In this document: positions 58,601 through 64,000 of the stretch, piece after piece
Position numbering within the stretch: the stretch's first letter is position 1
Layout of the letters: each line of letters begins with the position of its first letter
Assembly (NCBI RefSeq): GCF_042242105.1
Contig: NC_092016.1
Span: forward strand, 9,686,501 to 9,750,500
Origin: Pempheris klunzingeri
Lineage: Eukaryota; Chordata; Actinopteri; Acropomatiformes; Pempheridae
Length of the DNA: 64,000 bases
Direction: 5' to 3'
Translations under genes and position numbers: made by a program
The notes under the pieces: model-generated
The model's database searches: none
The model's input: the letters and a program-made list of their open reading frames with translations, nothing else
Told to the model about the DNA's origin: nothing

Positions 58601-60018
58601 CACATGTTAATCCCCACAATGTGGCACAGACAAAGGAGGGCTGCTGCACATTTTGGTTGTCTCTGGGTTTCTTTAGGCTCCAGTATTTCTTCTGACGCTA
58701 AAGGTTTGTCATGAAAATGCAATTTTTACTTTATCTTTCCTCGTCCTCTCAATTCTCTTGTTCAAGTTCTCTCTGCTTCGTGCTGTGTTGTGTTTAAAGT
58801 TGAGCTGAACAACCCGAGAACTACAAAGTTACAGCTGAGGGCAAGTACCTGTTTCACATGTTATGGTGCACATTCTTGTATCTGAGAAAGTGTAAAGGAA
58901 GAGCTGGTTTTATTCATGCCAGAAACACAACTCACACTCTCTGATCAGTATTTTTTTTTTAAACTCAAATGACTGCATCAGTTATCACAGCTTTTCTACA
59001 TAATGTGCTGATTATTATGTTTTAGTTTTTGAGTTTTTCAGGCTTTTTTCTCACAGCAGTTAGTTTTTTTTCCAGATGCTTAATGTTTCATTGTGTGGTG
59101 AAGCTTTCTGGCAGCGTACAATATTTGCCTGGAAGGTCCCATGACATTAAAATTTGCATCAGATTTCATAATTTTTCTCCCTCTGGAACAAGAAATAGGG
59201 TCTGAACTGCTGGTGCTATTAAAGGAACCGTATAGTAACAGTAACTCCTATAATGAGACTTTGTGGTACTGCTATAAATTAGTTTATAAATGTACTTAAT
59301 AATTAGGATTAAGGTGAAGTTACAGTATACAAGTTCCTCCTGTACATTACAGCGTTTTTTTTAACCCACTTTAAATGAATGATAATGTATGTTATATTTC
59401 CTATTTATTAATCTTTTTATCCTTATAAGGACTATTGCTTGCTGTTTCTCTTCGATTCTTTTTACATTATTTTACATGTACCATTGTCATCGTTATATTT
59501 CGGATCATTTTAAAGTGATCTTGTGAGACGTTTACTGTTCTGTGCAAAAAAAAAAAAAAGCATGGCCACAAAACAATGAATTTTAAACGCACTATTGGAC
59601 AGCAGACATAATGTGGACATCCACTATATCATCTGATCTCTCTCAGGGAAAATCGATCCCAGGCTGATATACCAAAGGGTTTCTCTTTCCCATAATTTGT
59701 ATTTGGCGTCTGACTGCAGTTTCTGCGCTGCTGCTGCTCATACGCAATCCCTGGATAGGTGGTTGCCATGGATTCCTGGGTCACATGCGTGGGTTTCCTG
59801 TAGCCAGAAGCAGCAGAAGATGCTTGGACCAAAAATCCAGAGCCATTTTCATTCAAGAAAAAGAGAGGATCCGCTGTGGATGGCTTTCTGACTGGGTGGC
59901 CCGACTACACCCGTCTGCTGCTCTCGCCTTTTTTCTTTTCTGATCTCAGCTGTATGCTTTTGATTATTCCATTTCGCAGCAAACCGGTTTTGTCCACATA
60001 CATAGACTGATAACAGGA
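55639..60018. other. Intergenic region upstream of prkar2b
   Basis: AT-rich sequence with homopolymer runs (T at about 58521-58537, A at 59548-59560) and no supportable exon. The last few hundred bases should include the prkar2b promoter and 5' UTR; no TATA box was identified. The frame at 58325-58603 (-) is interrupted by a poly-Lys from the T run and is not protein. Confidence 0.6.
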
Positions 60019-63000
60019 ATGAGTATAGAAATTCCTGAAGGACTGACGGAGCTGTTACAGAGCTTTACCGTGGAAGTGTTGAGGAATCAGCCCAGGGATT
60101 TGCTCGAGTTTGCATTACAGTACTTCACCCAGCTGAAGGAAAGTGAGACCAAAGAGGCCTCATTTGGCAATGACCAAAATTCGGCCCCAAGACCTGGAAA
60201 AGCGGTCAATTTCATTGACGAAGCCATGCAGATCGATTCGGAAAACGGAGAGGAGGAGGACGACGATGACGAGGAATTCATAGGTATGAAAATACATTTA
60301 CTGTACATCAGAAAGATATGTGGAAGTGGATGACCGGAATTTATTTGGATTATAAGCATGTGTTGCTGCTTGCGCGGCTTGTGTTTAGTGGGAGAGAATA
60401 AGACGCACAGTGAGCGCAGCGATGCTCCACCGCTCGCCACCTTGCATCCACCACGGCTCTGCCAGTTGCCTTATATGGTCACGGAGGCTGAGGGATGCTT
60501 AATGAACGAGTCTTGCTCTTCGGCTATGCAGACGTGCTTTTGTGATAAGGTGGTAAAGCACAGCAGCTGCAAGGGGGAAAAACAAAAAAAAAAGCGGACC
60601 GTGTGTTCTTTAGACACCCTGCACCTCGAGGTCATTTGAATATTTTCAGTTTCAGGTGCAGGCCTGATGGGCCTACCCTGGCTATGTATCAAAAATTCGA
60701 CAAAGCAGATAAAGGTTAAAATAAATAAATAAAATGAAGCTCTGGTGCGGTGCAAGCAACCCTAGATTCATTTTTGCTTTCTAATCTGTGGTCAAATTCA
60801 ACACAATGGCCGGTGCAGTGTTGCCATAAGGTGCAGCAAGTAGCATAGCAACCCAGGGCTCTGACACAGCATCCCAATGAGTGGTGGGGTCTGCAAGGCT
60901 GGCTACAATGGTTACATAAGGACACTATGTTCAGTCAGAAAACTAACTATTGTAGTGTTTTAGGACGCTTTGCTCAGCCAGTAAACTAGTTGTTATAGTA
61001 TTTTGGGCCCCATTACACCTCCAGAGCCTTGTCTTAATGATATTCCAATGAGCCACCCTGGCAAACACTGGCCGGCAGGCTATTTAAGCATGAGACCTCC
61101 TCTCTAATGTATATTTCATACCCTGTTATTGTGTTGGAGCTTGGCACTCATTGCTGTCTTTTACATTTTCTCAATTAAATGTGATTCAAAGAGGCAAACG
61201 CACTTCAAAGCAGCTGTCCTTATTCAGGCTTTAACCAGATGAATATGGATCCTTAATGAGCGCAGGGCTGGGCATACTCCATTACACATGTCGATTCAGT
61301 GCATAAACCTCAGCCTTTAGTGATAGGCCAGTAATAATAATTCACTGACTGTAAGATTTACTTTGTGATCATATTTAACATGTTAATATGTTTTTCTGCT
61401 TTTGCAGCCCCGGTGATAAACAGATTCATCAGAAGAGCATCAGGTGAGTTGTCATTGGCTGACTGTTAAAAGCCTCCTCTGCCAGGAGCAGGAAAACTCT
61501 GGACAGCGTCAGTTCTGGAAATATATAAAACTTCTTTGACACATGAATACTGAGACTACGTCAGTTTTGCACCAGTACGAGGCAATATTGAAGTATTTTT
61601 CCATCTGTCTTTTCTCGCTGTCTTCAGCTTATTATAATAGTGTTGATTTATTAGAGTTTGGGAAACTACTTTGTCTCCAGCGTGGTTAATCTGTGATGCG
61701 GGTGGGGAGACCAGAACAAGCACCACTAGCACTGGTACTAATAATAACAATCACTCTCTTGTGATAATCACAAGGCCTCAAGAATAACTTAACTGTATTA
61801 GAATGATGTCTGCATGTTTGACAGTCTGAGTGGAAAAATGTGAGAGGAGGAAAAGTGAAAGAGTTCAGTAACACTTGAAGCCTATTTCTTAGCTTTTATC
61901 ACTTCAGGTGGGGAATGAACAACCACTACATGAAATCAAAGAAAGTGTACTTGAAGTATTGATATAGTGGTATAGATTTTTTAGTAAATTTTCCCATATA
62001 TTTGAAAAGAATTTAGCATTTTAATTTCAACTGAGCTTTATTCAAGTTTATCATCTGTTATGAGAGTCTGTTATCTGTAAGTGTATCATGCCTTTTTTAA
62101 ACACAGGAAAGAAACGTAGATTGAGTGCCCCCATCACTGCATCCTCCCAAAGCCCCACACTTAAGACAAGAAAAGTAGTTTTTATTGAAAGATTTATGGC
62201 ATGCCACTGAATCATTTCTGGGATGAGAGTTGTGCTGCTGGGCCACCTGAACACGAATCGCTAGAAAGAAATTCAAATCTTTTGACATCTGGTTTTGAGC
62301 TTCCAATTTGTTGATTTCTGTCATACAGTGTGTGCTGAAGCGTTCAATCCTGATGAAGATGAGGAGGATAAAGAGCCATGGGTAAACTGAGTTTCATACC
62401 ACAAAGATCCTGTCTTAATATTGATGATGATTTTTCCAAACAGCATGAATTGTAGCTCTGAAGCTGAATCAAACTGTGAACATTGTAGAGTTTTCTGTAT
62501 GTAGTCTAATGTCCCGGCCTTCATAGAGTCATATCACAAGATTGTCCTTCAATTTGCAGGTGACCCACCCAAAAACTGATGAGCAGAGACAGAGACTACA
62601 GGAAGCGTGCAGGGACATTCTTCTGTTCAAGAATTTGGATCCGGTGAGTGGATTGTTCTATAAGCACTCTGCACTCCTCTGGTTTGTCCTCTGCCATCTC
62701 TTAAATCACACAAAAGAGACTGTGGCCTGAAGCCAGCAGCTGATTTTTTTTTTTTTTTTTTGCCACAGCTCAGTGCACTATGCATGATTTTTAAAAGTTG
62801 GTTATTTTTAAGAAGCTGTAACGGCACACTGAGTGGGTTCTGCATGGTTGTTTCAATTGAAATATTTGACACATCACAGGAAGAGATGTCTCAGGTGCTG
62901 GATGCCATTTTTGAGAAGTTCTGCACCGAAGGAGAGCACATCATTGATCAGGATGATGATGGGGACAACTTTTATGTTATTGAAAGGTGATCTTTCATGT

Positions 63001-63342
63001 TACTTTCATGACATTAGTTCATCTTTATCTATGAATCAGATTATATATCATTTAAAAACAATATATTTGTAAAATAATGCATAAAAATCAATGTTTTCCT
63101 GCTGACATAAGATTTCCAGAAACACCAGTATGGTTGCCGTGCCTTTATTTTCTCTGATGGCGTGTTCTTCTTTTGTATTTATATTCAGTGGGACGTTTAA
63201 CATTTTCGTGAAGGTTGATGGCGCAGAGAAGCTGGTAGGCTGCTATGACAACCGAGGCAGCTTTGGAGAACTGGCGTTGATGTACAACACCCCCAGGGCA
63301 GCCACAATAATCGCCACCTCGCCTGGAGCCCTTTGGTGCCTA
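60019..63342 (+). CDS. prkar2b: PKA type II-beta regulatory subunit, first six exons
   Basis: Regulatory subunit of cAMP-dependent protein kinase. It dimerises, docks to AKAP anchors, inhibits the catalytic subunit and releases it on binding cAMP. Exons: 60019-60283, 61408-61443, 62329-62381, 62560-62643, 62880-62986, 63189-63342 (GTGAGT donor, so the gene continues beyond the window). 233 residues are encoded here. Landmarks: dimerisation/docking domain about 1-45 ([20 protein letters not shown]), acidic linker about 75-86, inhibitor site RRAS 97-100 with autophosphorylated Ser 100 (type II), and cAMP domain A with the phosphate-binding cassette [15 protein letters not shown] (Glu 209, Arg 218). 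The start MSIEIP and APVINRF before RRAS favour II-beta over II-alpha. Residues 182 (Ser, split codon) and 232 (Cys) are Arg and Gly in the human sequence as I recall it. Domain B is not in the window. Confidence 0.93.
60920..61004. repeat. Imperfect tandem duplication, about 42-bp unit
   Basis: In prkar2b intron 1 two adjacent units, 'ggacactatgttcagtcag...' and 'ggacgctttgctcagccag...', each continue 'aaactaactattgtagtgtt' or 'taaactagttgttatagtat'. They match at roughly three quarters of positions. Confidence 0.65.
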
Positions 63343-64000
63343 GTGAGTAAACCATTAATTTCTCATGCAGGAGCACAGTTGGCTCCGTGCTCAGGTTTTT
63401 ATAACACGCTGTGCTGTCAGTCGTTATGATTTACAGTAAATATCCAGGTTGTCTGTGGCAGTGTTGGTACCTGGTACCATGGGTGAGATCGTGTTGTCTG
63501 ACTGTACAAAACCCACTGAATGCAACAAAGCATGAGAGAACACTGATCCTTCCCCTGAATATTACCTTACATGTTTATTAATGCTTATGTTAAAGCCAAT
63601 GCACTTGGAAACTGAATCTGAAAAACTACATTTATGAACATATAAAAAGTCTATTTACGAACATTTTGTGGCCCATTCAGACCTCAGCTTTCAGGAGAAA
63701 TATGCACCTCAGATGAACCAAGGCCACAGAGTTCTCAAGATGCTATTGATTATAAAGTGTGAAAACTGGGGCTGTCAGCACAAGTCAAGGTGAAAACTGT
63801 TCTATTCCCTACATGGCTCTGATTTTTTTATGTCAAATTTCAGTTGAATTTTGGTTAAACAACATCCACCTATTTTAAAAAATTGTAGCCAGAAAAGCTG
63901 TTGTGAATATGCAGTTGCTACTCTTTCTGTGAGGCAGCTTGTTCATTAAGGACTCAGTGAGGGGTCGTGTCCTTAAACTGTGGGTAACTGCGTATTTATG
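63343..64000 (+). other. prkar2b: prkar2b intron 6 (start)
   Basis: The sequence after the exon-6 donor has no stretch matching the next expected part of the protein (the start of the domain A to B connection, DRVTFRRI in human). The next exon therefore lies beyond the window. Nothing else is seen. Confidence 0.7.

Overview
This is a 64 kb piece of ray-finned (teleost) fish nuclear genome. Coding sequence lies in short exons with GT/AG introns. Proteins read through the splice junctions match vertebrate families along their length. CA/GATA microsatellites and dispersed repeats typical of percomorph fish are scattered through it. There are no bacterial operons, CRISPR arrays, rRNA or tRNA genes that I can see.

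Layout. 1-22630 has no supportable exon and is best read as part of the long first intron of kcnd2 (Kv4.2-type potassium channel), whose first coding exon must lie before the window. It contains a degenerate hAT transposon (13075-14085) and other repeats. 22631-27023 (+) holds the last five coding exons of kcnd2, ending in the PDZ ligand VSAL. Convergent with it, 28969-30884 (-) encodes a two-exon orphan class A GPCR with a third intracellular loop of about 277 residues. 33892-36355 (-) is a four-exon teleost multiple tissue (TMT) opsin, with a possible extra C-terminal exon at 32471-32602. 37951-45216 (-) is nt5dc3, a HAD-family 5'-nucleotidase-domain protein in 14 exons. 47516-54330 (+) is hsp90b1 (GRP94/endoplasmin), complete in 18 exons and 802 codons, ending in KDEL, with two perfect ER-stress elements upstream. 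54331-60018 is mostly intergenic, with a few unexplained exon-like open stretches at 55118-55638. 60019 onward (+) is the 5' part of prkar2b (type II regulatory subunit of PKA): six exons to 63342, continuing beyond the window.

The genes are not an operon-like system. Functionally they cover dendritic A-type K+ current, light sensing, an orphan receptor, ER protein folding and cAMP signalling. nt5dc3 and hsp90b1 are head to head with about 2.3 kb between their start codons, and that gap carries a satellite-like repeat that recurs inside nt5dc3 intron 2. In human, KCND2 and PRKAR2B are on 7q while NT5DC3 and HSP90B1 are on 12q, so this fish block joins what are two human chromosomes. The most unusual items are the opsin/orphan-GPCR pair, the alternative opsin tail, the partial exon duplication in nt5dc3, the paired ERSEs and a GC-AG intron in hsp90b1.
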